Program-made: the position numbers and the translations under genes
From: Favolaschia claudopus
Lineage: Eukaryota > Basidiomycota > Agaricomycetes > Agaricales > Mycenaceae
Assembly: GCA_037176885.1 (NCBI GenBank)
Contig: JAWWNJ010000112.1
Location: 248,001-312,000 of the forward strand
DNA: 64,000 bases
Direction of reading: 5' to 3'
The notes under the pieces: model-generated
Told to the model about the DNA's origin: nothing
The model's input: the letters and a program-made list of their open reading frames with translations, nothing else
Databases searched by the model: none
In this document: positions 11,577-22,950 of the stretch, one piece after another
How the letters are laid out: each line of letters begins with the position of its first letter
Position numbering within the stretch: position 1 is the first letter of the stretch

Positions 11577-12703
11577 TCATATTGCAGGAGAGTTTTTCCA
11601 GCCAACCCAGATCACATAGGGCCGCGCAGTCCCCATTGATTGATCTTCCCCAACACGCCAAACTTCCCATTTGCCATCGTCAAGCGCCAACCATTGCTCC
11701 AGAAAGTCCCTCGTGACATCTTCGGCGCGTAACTCCATTACTACCAGGACTGCGGTCGTCCCTGGGGTTGTTAGATAGTCCATAGCGGTGTGAAGGGGAG
11801 GTAGGAGACTGGGGTGGTAGATACAATCGACGACTAATATAAGGTCGAGGGGTGAAGAAGGTAGAGGCAACACTTGAGGTCGACGATGAGGTGGCACCGA
11901 ATGTAAAGTTTCCCAATTAAGTTCTTCAACGCAGACGTTGTGACCCGGGAACCGAGTCTCCTGCTTGTTTGCAGTGTGAGGCCAACCAGAAAAATTGAGG
12001 GTCAGATTTTTGCGTATGAGGGGTACGAGCTCTGCGATGTCGGTGGCCGTATACTGGCCAACAAGGGGCGAAAGAGCGATGCTCAGCAGGCCGGTTCCCG
12101 ACCTGAACGTACCGGTAAGAGCGTGAAAAATGGTCATTCTGAGTGGCATTCAAACCCGAGCTCCAGAACACGAGCGTCCTTTAGTTTCTCGTTCAATAGC
12201 GATACCGGAGACTTTGTGTGCTGCTGCTCGAGAATCATTTGCGCAAAATCGATACTGTCTCCGCCTTTAGACAGATCTGGAGAAGGTGCGAAGCATGAAT
12301 CTTGACCTGGCTCTCCAGACGACACTTCCAGTGTCACCCGTTCGAGTTCTGAGAGCAGTCTTATCTTGAGCTAACTGAATCTCGAGGGTTTTGTCTTGCA
12401 CCTTTGACTTTGACTTGCGTTTGCCGTAGGTTGACTGAGAGTGAGGATGGGACTTGATTTCAAAGCTCAAAGTGAGGATGTCTGCACGAGAGTCCAGATA
12501 GCCCAAGCCGCGAGGTTGAGTGGATCCGGAAGAGGGATTTGATTTGGTTGAATATAAGACGAAAACCTCGGCACTTGTCAGCCAGCGCCAGAGTATTCAG
12601 AGATCGTCTAGCAGCTCGCCTCTTCATCCGCGTCGAGAACCTGCTCAGAACTTGAAGAGAGGCGAATCAAGCCTTTTAGCGTTGGTGAGTCCTGAGAGTC
12701 CAT
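11577..12703 (-). CDS. Rkm5-like protein-lysine methyltransferase (METTL21 family)
   Basis: A second seven-beta-strand methyltransferase of the METTL21 class, closest by motif to yeast Rkm5, which modifies ribosomal protein L1. I read a first exon of 63 bp (12703-12641) and a 74-bp intron, then VFVLYSTKSNP, LGYLDSRADILTLSFEI, QDKTALRTRTGDTGSVVWRA, ARVLELG, AGTGLLSIAL, DIAELVPLIRKNL, LILVVDCIYHPSLLPPL and a C-terminal WVGWK. The SAM motif is split by an intron near 12150. The acidic D and the VVDC post-motif strand are intact, so it looks functional. The start codon is only 39 bp from the start of the divergent rhomboid-like gene, so the two share one tiny promoter interval. Confidence 0.78.
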
Positions 12704-12742
12704 GATCAAGTTGTATTGACGCGTGTTGGCCGTGCCGATGAA

Positions 12743-14348
12743 ATGCTGCTTTCTTCCTTTCGCCAATGTTCTAGACACACATTTCCGCGTATTTACCTTC
12801 CCCGGCGCACCTTTACCTATTGCGCACCGCGTCGGTCGACTGCAACCTTGAACACATCATCTTTGGGCTTGAATTCACAGCCAAGTCTCGCCCAAAAAAT
12901 TGGACGTCCATCTGTTCGCAATCAAGCTATCGTGAGCATAGAGCTCTCCCACCAAATTTCTGGCCACGGACAAATGAAATCCAGTTTGCAGTACTAGGAA
13001 CATGCGCTATCTTCGTCTACGCTGCCGCATGGACCAACATCGAGACCGATGAGTGGGTAGAAAAGCTCACGCACGGACGCGCCCCTCGGACGTGGCCGCA
13101 CACAATCACCTCTGCTGATATGAGGAATGCCTCAAATTTTGCCCTGGCGCAAGTGCGTGTTTCTTTCGCGTCCTATACACGCGTTGGTGATGCAAATCAC
13201 TGCCAGGAATTGCGAGAGGGTCTCAAGAATGTCGGCGTCTTCACCGAGGCTCTTCCAATACCCGCAAGAAATATCATCATGAGGGTATGGGCGAACGTGG
13301 CTCAAACATACTTGAACGTAACCGAAGGAAAACGGTTATGTTGGAAAATTTGTCTTCTCAACATTGGGATCTGGCTTGCCTGGAAATCAAAGCGCCTCCA
13401 CCCGTTCATGCGGCGAAATTACGTGCATGACCCGCTGTCCGGGCGGTCGATAACCATGCTCACAAGCATGTTTGGGTATGAAACTGAACACAGTAACATC
13501 ATCATCATTTCAATAATTTGCATAGTTCTAGGCTGGCCATCGTATTGGGAATGAACGTATTTTTCCTTGACGGATTCGGTAGGCTCTTTGACAGCATAGC
13601 TGCTGCATACTCTATACCTTTGATCCAGGTTCTTCTGCCTCCTTCCACCTCCTTCAACGGCAGGAACGGATGCCGGAAGGCCAACTAGAATCCACTTCTC
13701 GACTCCATTTCCTGGCATTTTTCGTCTCGGGTACGCTATGTTCCCTTTCTGACATTAAATCTATACCAATGCATTTTCTGGATCAGCCGGACTCTTTGCT
13801 GCTCTGACGTCGCACATAATACGCCTCAAACTCTTATATCCCCGCATCATAGCGCGCCTCTCCTTACCCTCCAATCAACCTGTAGCAAAACCGGATACAT
13901 GGGCCTCCGCTCTCCGTGACCCTGCACCGACATCTCGTCTGCGCTCGTTCTTCCGTTGGCCTTTTCCATCTTCCACTCCCCTGAACCCTCTGATACCACG
14001 AGCCGGAGCGACCGGTGTGCTGTATGCTATAATGACACTAACAGCGCTAGGCTTTCCAAGCGCGGAAATTGCCCTCTTTTACCCTCCCAATTACTCTGTC
14101 CCCGTGCAGTGGGGCGTTGGGAGTCTCTTGTTGCTGGATATCTTCGGCATCTGGCGTGGATGGCGGTGAGTTTCGCTTCCGCCGCCTGAGACGGTGATGT
14201 TGACATTGGACGCAGATTTTTCGATCATTTTGCTCACCTGGGTGGGGCAGCGTTCGGAGCGATATACTACGTGTATGGGCCGCAATTCTGGAATTGGCTG
14301 AGGATTGCGGTAGCCAATCGTGCTCCTCAGAGTGAAAAGCAACCTTAA
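12743..14348 (+). CDS. Rhomboid-family membrane protein with degenerate active site (mitochondrial PARL/Pcp1 type)
   Basis: Seven exons (12743-12931, 12985-13152, 13207-13475, 13526-13578, 13629-13730, 13787-14165, 14216-14348) join exactly to 430 residues. The N-terminus is basic and Ser/Arg-rich, like a mitochondrial presequence. A hydrophobic segment (FAVLGTCAIFVYAAAW) precedes the rhomboid core: WLAWKSKRLHPFMRRNYVH, SITMLTSMFG, LGMNVFFLDGFGSSASFHLL, AGATGVLYAIMTLTALGFP, and FFDHFAHLGGAAFGAIYYV. This is the layout of mitochondrial PARL/Pcp1 proteases. The catalytic serine of the usual GASG motif is threonine here (GATG), and both histidines expected in the loop and helix before the conserved Asn are replaced (S and V). 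The later HLGG histidine remains. It is therefore probably inactive as a protease or altered in chemistry, with the fold kept. See findings. Confidence 0.8.
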
Positions 14349-14598
14349 TCATATATTTATGCCCATTATTGTGGTTTGACGCTTGGACGTGGCGGAGGTG
14401 ATCGCAGGCGCACCAAAAGCAACAAAATGTCGCGGTCATGTGACTCATTTCCTTCTCGCTTTCCCTCTCACCCCCGCTTTTCTGACTGTCGTAGCGTGTG
14501 GTTATTTTCATTCGTCGTTGAAACCTTCGGTCCCATAATGCGGGCAAGGAATTATCGATTCAACATGCTGCGGGTAATTCCGGTTGTTCGTCGTTCTC
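14349..14598. other. Rhomboid gene 3' flank, no gene seen
   Basis: The span contains the likely 3' untranslated region (TATTTATG near 14350) and a short pyrimidine-rich stretch. Short open frames are present but without recognisable motifs. Confidence 0.4.
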
Positions 14599-15081
14599 TC
14601 AACGCTCTCTCTCGTCTACTTCAAGCTTGACGATCTTCGGACACTTGTCGGACACTGTGAAGCGCGACTCGAGCGGGCATCGTGAGACGCCCTCAAAACT
14701 TACGGTCCGGGCACCTCGAACGCCGGAAGGTTCAGCCTGTTCAAACTCGGCACGCATTTGAGCGCGGGACATCGGACGGACGCCGTTACAATGCGGATCC
14801 ATGCTTGACGAGCCATTCATAGTTCGAAGCCAGGCACGATTCGGGCCCGGAGGGGCGCCACGTCGCGACAGTTCGCCTCTCCTTTCCTCCTCCCCGTTCA
14901 TGAGGGCAAAAGTATCCGACAGGTAGCAAGGGGCACACTGGCGGTGGCGCGGTATCAACGGCGGCTTAAATTCATGCCAATATTCTGTCGCATGTGGTGC
15001 GGTTCCGTGTTGTCTGTCCGCTGTGGTCGTCTGAATTTGGCAAGTATCTCGTGAGGAGACGAACAGTGGACGTGCAGCCAC
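14599..15081 (-). CDS. Hypothetical protein, weak support
   Basis: An uninterrupted frame of 160 codons from an ATG at 15081. I do not recognise the product. It has a short Cys pair (CAPCYLSDTF), a stretch rich in Glu/Arg/Gly, and MSRAQMRAEFEQAEPSG followed by RTVSFEGVSRC. There is no signal peptide or membrane segment. The C-terminal half overlaps nothing else. Support is only open length and a plausible start, and GC-rich DNA can hold chance frames of this size. It could equally be noncoding spacer between the rhomboid gene and the Ser-rich gene further on. Confidence 0.3.
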   Translation of the reverse strand: MAARPLFVSSRDTCQIQTTTADRQHGTAPHATEYWHEFKPPLIPRHRQCAPCYLSDTFALMNGEEERRGELSRRGAPPGPNRAWLRTMNGSSSMDPHCNGVRPMSRAQMRAEFEQAEPSGVRGARTVSFEGVSRCPLESRFTVSDKCPKIVKLEVDERER

Positions 15082-16465
15082 CCGACCATCGAGTCTAGTC
15101 GTCGAGTTGTCTAGTGCAGTGTTTACTCAACACTCTCACCAGCAGCCGCCTTGCCAGCGCTAACAGATCTACTGAGCACAACACCCGCACCGCGACATTG
15201 CCCCCTCACTAAATATCGCGCATCCGTATAGTCACTGAAACGCGACGCCTATCGATCCCTGTCTCCCCCTTCGCGATGATTGACTCAAACAATCGACCAC
15301 CCTCCTTCGCTACATGCACACTTCCCAACCCTTTCCAAAAACTGAACAAGGGACTTCTCGAACTGTTGCACATTCTCAAGCAGTGACAGATGCGATTTTC
15401 CCTCCCGGCGCCGTCCTGTTTCCGCAAGCACGCAACAAAGCAAAGAAGCACACGACAAACGAACGGCAAGCCACACGCACAGAATGCTGCAATAAATCAG
15501 ATCAAGTTCTTCATCGTGCATCCCGCGCGCCGAACCCAAAGGAAAGAATCTGTTCCCTGTCAGTGTCAGTCAACCTGCCAGCCTCGACGCCCGCGCCCAC
15601 ACCCACGCCACGCACTAATTCATCGCAACAACATTTTTTATTGTTCAACTATTATTACTGTACTCTGGCAACATACGATAACTGTAACTTTTGGGTGTTC
15701 AACTATGTAAAAAAAGTAAGGGGGGAGACTATGTATGGGTTCTGTATGTACGAGAGATGCGATTGGGAATGTACAGCAAGATAGGATGGGGATGATTGCA
15801 TTGTGTGGGCATTGTATGAATTGAACATGTACAGCGAGGTGCGTCGAGGAGGCGAGGCGCGAGGCAATGTGGATGATATGAGATGAGTTGATATGATATG
15901 ATGAGAGGGTAGGATATGATATGATATGATTTGGATGGTTGGATGGTGAGGCTATGGTACAACAGCGAGACGAAAGCAGGCAGTGGAAAGCGCAGGAAAA
16001 GATAGTGTACACAAGGGTCGTTGGAATGAAGTGAGGGAAAAGAATCTAAAAGTGCAAAGTGAAGAAGCAAGGTCCCATAATGTGACACCGTTAATGGAAT
16101 AGCATCCAGAAACAGAAGAATTGGAAGAAGTCGTGCGAAAAAGGAAACAAGGGCGTCGCAGGGTGAACGTAGCAGGGGTCGTCGCGAGGAAAGAAGGAGG
16201 GAAGGACGCGTCGAGCGTGTAGCAGGCAGGCAGGACAACAAATGGGACTAGAATGAGTGTAGGTGGCAATATACTAATTGGCGGTGAATTAGATAAAGTA
16301 GGGCGTGGCGGACGTGGCGGGGTGTTGGTACAGTGAACGGCTGGGCGTTCTTTTTATCACAGTGTGCGTGCAGTATTAGGCTCGTCAACAAGGCGGAGAA
16401 CAGCAAGCGCGGATACATAGGTGCGCCAAGGAAGGAAAACAGTCGAAAGCAGCCGATTGAGCACA
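15082..16465. other. Intergenic region, probably with the 3' UTR of the Ser-rich gene
   Basis: No gene is supported. The first 700 bases are C/A-rich with many short frames. From about 15780 to 16465 the sequence is G/A-rich on the plus strand and lies downstream of the minus-strand Ser-rich gene, so at least part is probably its 3' untranslated region. A microsatellite of GATAT units lies inside. Confidence 0.45.
15873..15946. repeat. Degenerate GATAT/GATGA pentanucleotide microsatellite
   Basis: Runs of ATGATATGATATG-type units interrupted by GAGATGAG, AGAGGGTAG and ending in TTGGATGG repeats. Simple imperfect repeat, seen directly. Confidence 0.8.
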
Positions 16466-17451
16466 CTACGTCGCGACCTCGATGAAGCTGCGCCAGCTCC
16501 AGCGCGAACTGTCCTCGTCGTTGTGGAAGTCCATGAAGGACTGGAGTCCACGCGTGGCGGCTGTGCGGCTGCGCGGGGAAGAGGAGGACTTGGAGGAACG
16601 TGGGCGTTGGCGGATCTGTACGGGGGAGGCGGGAGGCAGCTCTGAGTCTTTATCGAGGCGCGCAATGAGAAGGATGAGCTGGTCATCGGTGAGGGAGAGG
16701 TCGAGGCTGCGGAGGTCGGCTTCCGCATCGTCGAGCGACAGATTGTCGGCGTCCTCCTCTTCGTCCTCCTCATCCTCGTCCTCGCTCAGGCTCATGAAGT
16801 TTCCATTGGGAGGTGGAGGGGGTCTGCGGCCCTCGAGGCAGGCAAGGGCCTTGCTGCGGCGGGTGCGACGATAGCGAGTCGAGACGGTGGAGGTGGTGGC
16901 GGATGCGCGGGTTGCTGCCGAGGCGGAAGAGGGCTTGCGAGCAATCGCAGCGACGTCTTTGAGACGGGGCACGTTAGGAAGGGAAGACTCGGGGGCAGGT
17001 TTGGGGGAGGGCAGGGCGCGGGGAGAGCTAGGGCTGCGAGGGGTCATGGGGGAGGGCGGGGGTAGCAAGCACGGCGAGTCAGGCACTTCACTGTTGAATG
17101 TCAGACTAGATTTGGGCACAAAAAGACAAGAACTCACTCGTGCTGCCTCCTCCGCTTGGATGGCTGCTGGGACTCTGCAAGATCCAAAGACAGGAAAGAC
17201 CGGTACTGGTCCTTGTCGCGCTTGGGCTGGAGAGTAAAATAGTACAGAGATGCGTCGTCGCCAATAGACGAGTAGACCGAGGGCGCCGAATCTGTGGGGA
17301 GCGAGCCGCGGCGGGGTGCGTCGTAGGAGTCGGCTGAGTGGAGCGACGAGGATGGTGAGGACGACGAGGGGGACAATAGTCCTGAGAGGATGAAGGATGG
17401 ATAAGCAGAGAGGTATGAGGACTGCATGGGATGTGGTTGTGGGTGTGGCAT
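16466..17451 (-). CDS. Ser/Pro-rich nuclear-like protein of unknown function
   Basis: Two exons joined by an intron at about 17137-17089 keep the frame (KRRRQH, then DEVPDSPC). I do not recognise a named family. The N-terminal part is Ser-rich. A basic patch KRRRQ and a second RYRRTRRSK suggest nuclear import. A long Pro/Ser stretch follows, then a very acidic run (EDEDEEDEEEDADN), then helix-like SLTDDQLILLIARLDKDS. The C-terminus, FMDFHNDEDSSRWSWRSFIE, is aromatic-rich and looks like a conserved short motif in Agaricomycete homologues (recollection, unverified). A TATA-like TATAAAT (17470-17464) sits only 13 bp before the first ATG at 17451. The second ATG at 17427 is therefore an equally likely or better start. 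Confidence 0.65.
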
Positions 17452-17463
17452 CGACTCGGCCTC

Positions 17464-17470
17464 ATTTATA
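17464..17470 (-). promoter_or_regulatory. TATA-like element of the Ser/Pro-rich gene
   Basis: TATAAAT on the minus strand. The distance to the ATG at 17427 (about 37 bp) suits a very short leader better than the ATG at 17451 does. Confidence 0.35.
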
Positions 17471-20400
17471 TGCGGTCGTGTCAGGCGCCGTCAGTTTCAA
17501 GTGATGCCGTAATCGCCCGACGCCGTAATCACTTGACAGCCCGTCGTATCTGTTCCCAATTTGGAAACCCGCATAATCGGCACTCTGAAAACATTCCCAC
17601 GCGCCTGTGTCCGTTGTTTTTAGGCGGCAACGCACACTTTTAGTCTTATTCTGTCCATCTCCCCTCTAGGGGGGGCTTGTTTTAGACCAAACTCTTCGGC
17701 CGGGAAGGGCTCTTTTTCAACGCCTGCTGCTATTTTCTTATCAATGTCTAGGAAGGATTCGGATATTACGTAATTTCTCACTGCGCAAGTCAACGTTGTC
17801 AACACGTTCTGCTTGGCAACCGAGTTACACAGTGGAGCTTGTTGTCGGTCCCGGTGTTTCCCAATCTGGCTCTCCTTGTTATTGTCTTCCCTTGTCTTCC
17901 TCGAGTTTCGCCGCTTCCTGCCAGTGCTCCAAAAAAAATCCATGGCTCGCTGCACCTTGACGACGCGATAAATTCACCCCTGAACGACGTCGAAAGCACG
18001 CCCGCCTCGTGCTGACCGCATTTTCGACGACTCCGTCAAATTATCCGCGAATGGCCGTGATGCGCTGACAGTCCGGCGAATAAACACATGCACGCGATCC
18101 CGAGCCAAACATCTCGTCATCTCTCCATTTCATGCCTTCTCGCCCATTGTTCTGCTTTGGGATACTTATCCACTCGCGTTTATCTCGAGATCTACTCGCG
18201 TCTTGTCGTAAGCACGCGTCTTGCGTACCACCTCTTCGAGCGAATCTACTTTGGACGCACTACTCTGAACACGGACTCGAAGTCTCCGACGAAGCCCGTC
18301 CGCGAGAAACTCGACAAAGCGACGTCGACAGGCTCCACAGTTTTTGAAAAAAACCCTGTAGCTATCAGATTCATTCGAAGCGCAGCGATAGCGGGGATTC
18401 CATTTCAAGCAATGGAATATGGATGTTGAATTCGCTCAGGCTCAGCTGCTCGCCGAGCAACCAATGACGACGTCGTGCCTGCTCCCAGTCGCCTTGGGAA
18501 GTTTCATTTCTCGTCAATTGGTCAGTGTCATCCTTGAAAATCTCTTTTACCGTGCAGGTATTTACCCCGCATTACCCCGCTCAGTGTCGCGATGTAACGT
18601 TGCTGAAACTTCCCCGCCCTGCTCCAACCAACGGATTCGCAGCTCCACGATCCTCGACAGCTACTCCTTCGTTGCTAACGCAAACCTCAAAGTCTCCTTC
18701 GAGTCAAACTCAAATCTAGAATCATCTCGTGCCCCACTTGCATTGAAGCCGATCGCACTACAGAAAGCCAAGCTATCTTGCTCGTCCAAGCCGTTCTCAG
18801 CTGCTCTGTCTGTCTGTGATATTCGACAACGGGCTGTATCTTAAACTCTTCGACATCTTGAACTCAGGCGTCGCAAATCTCACAAGCACATCCCTAAGCC
18901 TATCACGCTCGCCCAGTGAGTCCGCAACTACTAAGTAGTATCAGCAGACGCGAAATATCATGATTTTTACTTCGTTCAGGGCTTGAAACGCTGTAAGGAG
19001 ATTCTCGCCGCCCTTCGATGCTCCGGCCCCCTATTCGGCGTTCACTACCACCTCCCGCCGTTTGCGAGTTTCAATCTCGTGGAGTCTCGGCTAACATTGG
19101 ACGTGATTCTCCGTTGTGGCTGGCCTGCATCCCATTCATGTTCAAACGGCATACTTGGACTCGCTTTGTTTTCTTGTGGTTTTCTATGTCGTGGAATATG
19201 CGTCCTTGCACCTCGCAACATCAGGCACCGTTGAACTCAGGCCCTCGTCCTCGTCATCTTTGCTCAGCACCTCCTTCAATCCTCCTTAATGCACGACTTT
19301 CCGCGTCCATAGGCTTCGCTTTGACCTCGAGTTGATCTGACTAAACTCGGGTTTGCTGAACAACCCGTCCATTACTTACAGGCACCCCGTCAACACCACC
19401 CAACTCTCCGCTATGTATCAGTATGTATCGTTCTGCCCGGCCCGCATCTCTGGCTCAGCAACTCAATTTAGCTTCTGCTCCTTGGATATGAGGACCCTGA
19501 GCTTTGGCCTGCCTCCGAGTCATCCCGGTTTGCTCCGAGTAGAGTATGAATCCCGCGTTTCATGATTCATCGGGCCGAAACTCACGTATGCTTTTACTCT
19601 ATTTTTTTTTCTCGGTACGCGGGCTGCTCTTCGAGGTTTCGCGTCGCTTGCTCGCGTGCGCCGAGTTCCTTGCGACTCGAGGCAACGGATTCGTTTATTT
19701 TTGTGGGCTTCTACTTGGCCTCGATGGTCTCCGAGTCGTTTCATCGGGTTTGTGATTTGCGACGCGCGTATGCTGCAATGCATACCCAGGCTGCTGTCGT
19801 GTCCGTGCTTGGACGGTCCGAGTTCCTGGTGCCAAAAAGTTTTTCTCTTTTGTCTTTGTGTCGACTTGCAATGGTCCGACTTTGACGCTGTCGGTCGTCG
19901 ACATGATGCGTGTCAGTGATACCGCCGTCGACGTCGCATATGCAAGCGCGCTCCGAGTCGCTCGGGGTCTGCTGTCTCAGGCTATTCTCGGTCAATGAAT
20001 GCCATTCCAACATACTTTACTGCGCAGTCTGCCCTCGACTTATTTACAACTTCCTGAATCACCGCTTTCGCGAAACCACAAGTATCATTGGAGCAGCGAC
20101 CCGCCCACTGCCAACTGCGAGCTCCGGACCCAGGGATCAGGTTAGTCCTGGTTAGTCTACATTTTGATAGATATGAAGGTACTTACGTTACATTAGGTTG
20201 CAGTAAACAACTTGACTCGGATGCTGTTGGACCCACTACTTATTGCAAGTCGAAGTTATCATCGATCTGCGACCGCTTTTTGTTATTTTGGCTTACACCC
20301 TATCCGGACTTTGGTTTTGGTACGCATGAATTTATTCCCGCTATGCATTTGTTCAGCTTCCAATTTATCTTGGTTGCCTCGCCGACTTGCTGCTCTCCGT

Positions 20401-21339
20401 CGTGGTTGTGTATGTACCTATCTCGGGGCTCGGATCTTCTACTCGTTGTTATGCGTGTTCCGTCCTTCACAAAAAGCACAAATATTTCGGCATCGCGACC
20501 ACATTGGCAGTTTCAGGGGATACGGCGCCAGCTGGATACCTTTGGAAGGATCATGGTTTCAAGCTTTCCGAGCTATACTCTCAGGCCCCACTGGAAAAGC
20601 AAGCGCTCGCGTCGCAAATTGCGCTCTTACTTTCCGTTCATCAATTCATGTCTCGGCGCCTCTAATTGTGAGATACCTGTTCGGCCTCAATAAATGTCAA
20701 GCGATGAGTTGCTCTCTCCTGGCTCTGAGCGACATGTGAGGCTGGTATTGACAGGGTGGAATCTATATACGAGCATTTATTTGATGGGGGTCGGGGCTTC
20801 AAGAGGCGCGGTGGCGTGGTGGTCTACTCACGAATCGACGTGTTTCGTTTCCATACCCGCGCGCCACATTGGGTGTCAGAGATAGACCAGTCAAGTGTTG
20901 CTTTATTGGAGAGGTGTAAAGCCTCTGCTTGACAGTCTGTTCATGCCGAGATCATGAGAGCCGGAGGAACTTCAAACAAATATGCATTGATTGGTTTCTT
21001 GCCAGCTGCACTCTTCCGTCCCATTATCAGCGCTCATCTCTTGCAGATGAGCACTTTGTCTATACGTTCCGTTGCTTATGTACGCGGAATATGCGCCAGT
21101 AAACAGGTCACACGAGCGGGAGGGAAAATATCACTGTCAGGTGATCGCGTCAGCACTGCTCTACTCCCTAACGCCGTCGAACGCTCTTATCCTCAACCAC
21201 TACCATCGAAGCATCCGCCTATTCTGAGAACACACCCAGCTGCTCCTTGATTGTTTCTCTGCTCTTGTGCTTGAGCATCGCCGTTTACATAGCAATCTAC
21301 GTGCAAACCGACACATTCTACATACTACCACTTCATATC
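17471..21339. other. Long gene-poor stretch with strong T-over-A strand asymmetry
   Basis: Nearly 3.9 kb between two genes holds no recognisable protein. Many open frames exist, including overlapping ones of 175 and 201 codons near 20088-20739, but none shows a motif or a consistent splice pattern. From about 18.1 to 20.7 kb the plus strand is rich in T and C and poor in A. In 19621-19740 I count 11 A and 40 T. This is the bias I would expect of a plus-strand transcript leader rather than random spacer. It may be a long 5' untranslated region of the LRR gene at 21340 or a long noncoding RNA. Confidence 0.4.
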
Positions 21340-22950
21340 ATGTTCGACGACCATGACGCGCCTTGGTCCTCCAGCTCGTCTCCTCCATCTTCACCAACTG
21401 CTTACGTCGACTCGTCTCCCTCTCCTGCCCCTTATCACGACGAAGACGCGTCAAGCGACTACGGAGACGTAGATTCGTTACGCGTATCAGCTTTGCAAGA
21501 CCCATTCGCGGCGTCGGCGAAGAGCGAGTCGTGGAGGGTGCCGGACTATGAGAAAGGGAATAAGATGCGCCGCCAGGAGTCACCAGGATCTCCTTCCCGT
21601 GTTCGCAGTAAAAAACCTCGTCTTCTTAGCCCTGAATCATCATTCGGAACACTCTCGTCGTCCCCTCCTCTTCCTCGCCCGACGCTCCCAACCAAGGAAG
21701 ACTTAGAGCAAGACATATGGAACAGGGCCATTGATAGACTCTACCAAGTAAGGAACGGGACCGTCGATCTCAGGTAACCCTTTTGCTGTACTTCCTTCCG
21801 ACCAGAAACTGACGTTGAACTTCAAGCGATTCCGGCGTCACTTCGCTCTCAGATCACACTATCCAAGAGCTCCACGGTTATTTCTCCCTTCCAGATCGCG
21901 GCCAGAATTTAGATTCTCCAAGTCCAGCGCCTCTTCAATTTCCCTCCTTCACTAACTTCAAACGGAGTTACACGGCTCCTGCTGTGCTCTCTCGCGACCG
22001 CCCGGGCTTGCAACTGCATCTCTCCCGCTGCCAAATCTCCAAGCTGCCCATTCGTTTCTTCGCCTTGAAACAGCTGACCATTCTCGTTTTGCGTAGGTTT
22101 CCTGCTTGTGTTTATAAACGAGATGCTAACCTCGACGGTAGGAAACAATATGCTCGAGACCCTGCCACCTGAGATATCTCAACTGACAAATCTGCTTGAG
22201 CTTAATATATCTGGCAACCAACTGGCTTATCTGCCGTCAGAGCTGTTCAGCATGGAACTGATAAATCTATGGGTTTTCCCGGGCAACAAGTTCATAGAAA
22301 AGCCTGATGCAGAAAAGTCTGCTGTAGAGCCGCCGGCTGCACGCTCGTCCTCATCGAATCAGTTGTTCCCTCGAGAGAAATCTCGCGGGCGCGTTGCAAT
22401 CTCTGACACCGTCAGCACCCCTTCCAGTCGCATCCCTACGCTCGTCGAGTTGTGCTTTCGAGTGCTCTTCTCAACGGATGTTGGGGCACTCACAAAGCGT
22501 CAAATACTTGACAGCTATTACATGCTCCCCCTTCCAGACCCCGATCATATCATACCTCCCCTCATCCGCCGGACCTTCCACGCGATTCATCGAGGCAGTG
22601 TCGTCGACCACGATACAACTCTAGTCGAGGACGAACCACCCAGTCTTGGGGTGTGTCCCTCTCCTCGCCACGGTGACCGTCAATCTGTCTTCTTGACCCC
22701 TGCCGAAGAAAGATTCACATGGGAGGCAGTTGTCGCTGGTAAGGAGGTCGGGGGATATGTACCAATACGGTGGCGTGGTTGTTCGTCAGGATGCCTGGAC
22801 TTTTTGGGCGGTGCTGAGGCCGGGAAGAAGTCTCCTCCATTGATTCAAGAGGAGCTTGAGGTCAGTGATGCTGATCCTGGTGGTGTGGTACAGCAGGTGC
22901 AGCTGAACAAAGACGGGTTTGGGGAGGAAGATTTCGACGACGATGAGTGA
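21340..22950 (+). CDS. Leucine-rich repeat protein, Ser-rich N-terminus
   Basis: Three or so exons, with frame changes near 21776-21828 and 22094-22141. The N-terminal 150 residues are Ser/Pro-rich with basic patches (SRVRSKKPRLLSPESSF), followed by a helix EDLEQDIWNRAIDRLYQV. The LRR block reads LQLHLSRCQISKLPIRFFAL, LTILVLR, NMLETLPPEISQLTNLLELN and ISGNQLAYLPSELFSM, i.e. three or four LRR units. A C-terminal domain follows with LVELCFRVLF, a His/Cys-containing stretch (VCPSPRHGDR), FTWEAVVAGKEVGG, VPIRWRGCSSGCLDFL and an acidic tail. I know no functional name. The paired Cys/His residues could bind metal. The start is the first ATG that fits the frame. An upstream in-frame hydrophobic leader is possible but lies in the T-rich stretch. 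Confidence 0.75.

Noticed and set aside
14376..14630. Plus-strand frame of 84 codons after the rhomboid gene
   Set aside because: Short, without motif, and partly overlapping the minus-strand hypothetical frame.
20088..20739. Two overlapping long plus-strand frames in the T-rich stretch
   Set aside because: They lie in different frames of low-A sequence, where stop codons are rare by composition. No motif or splice support.
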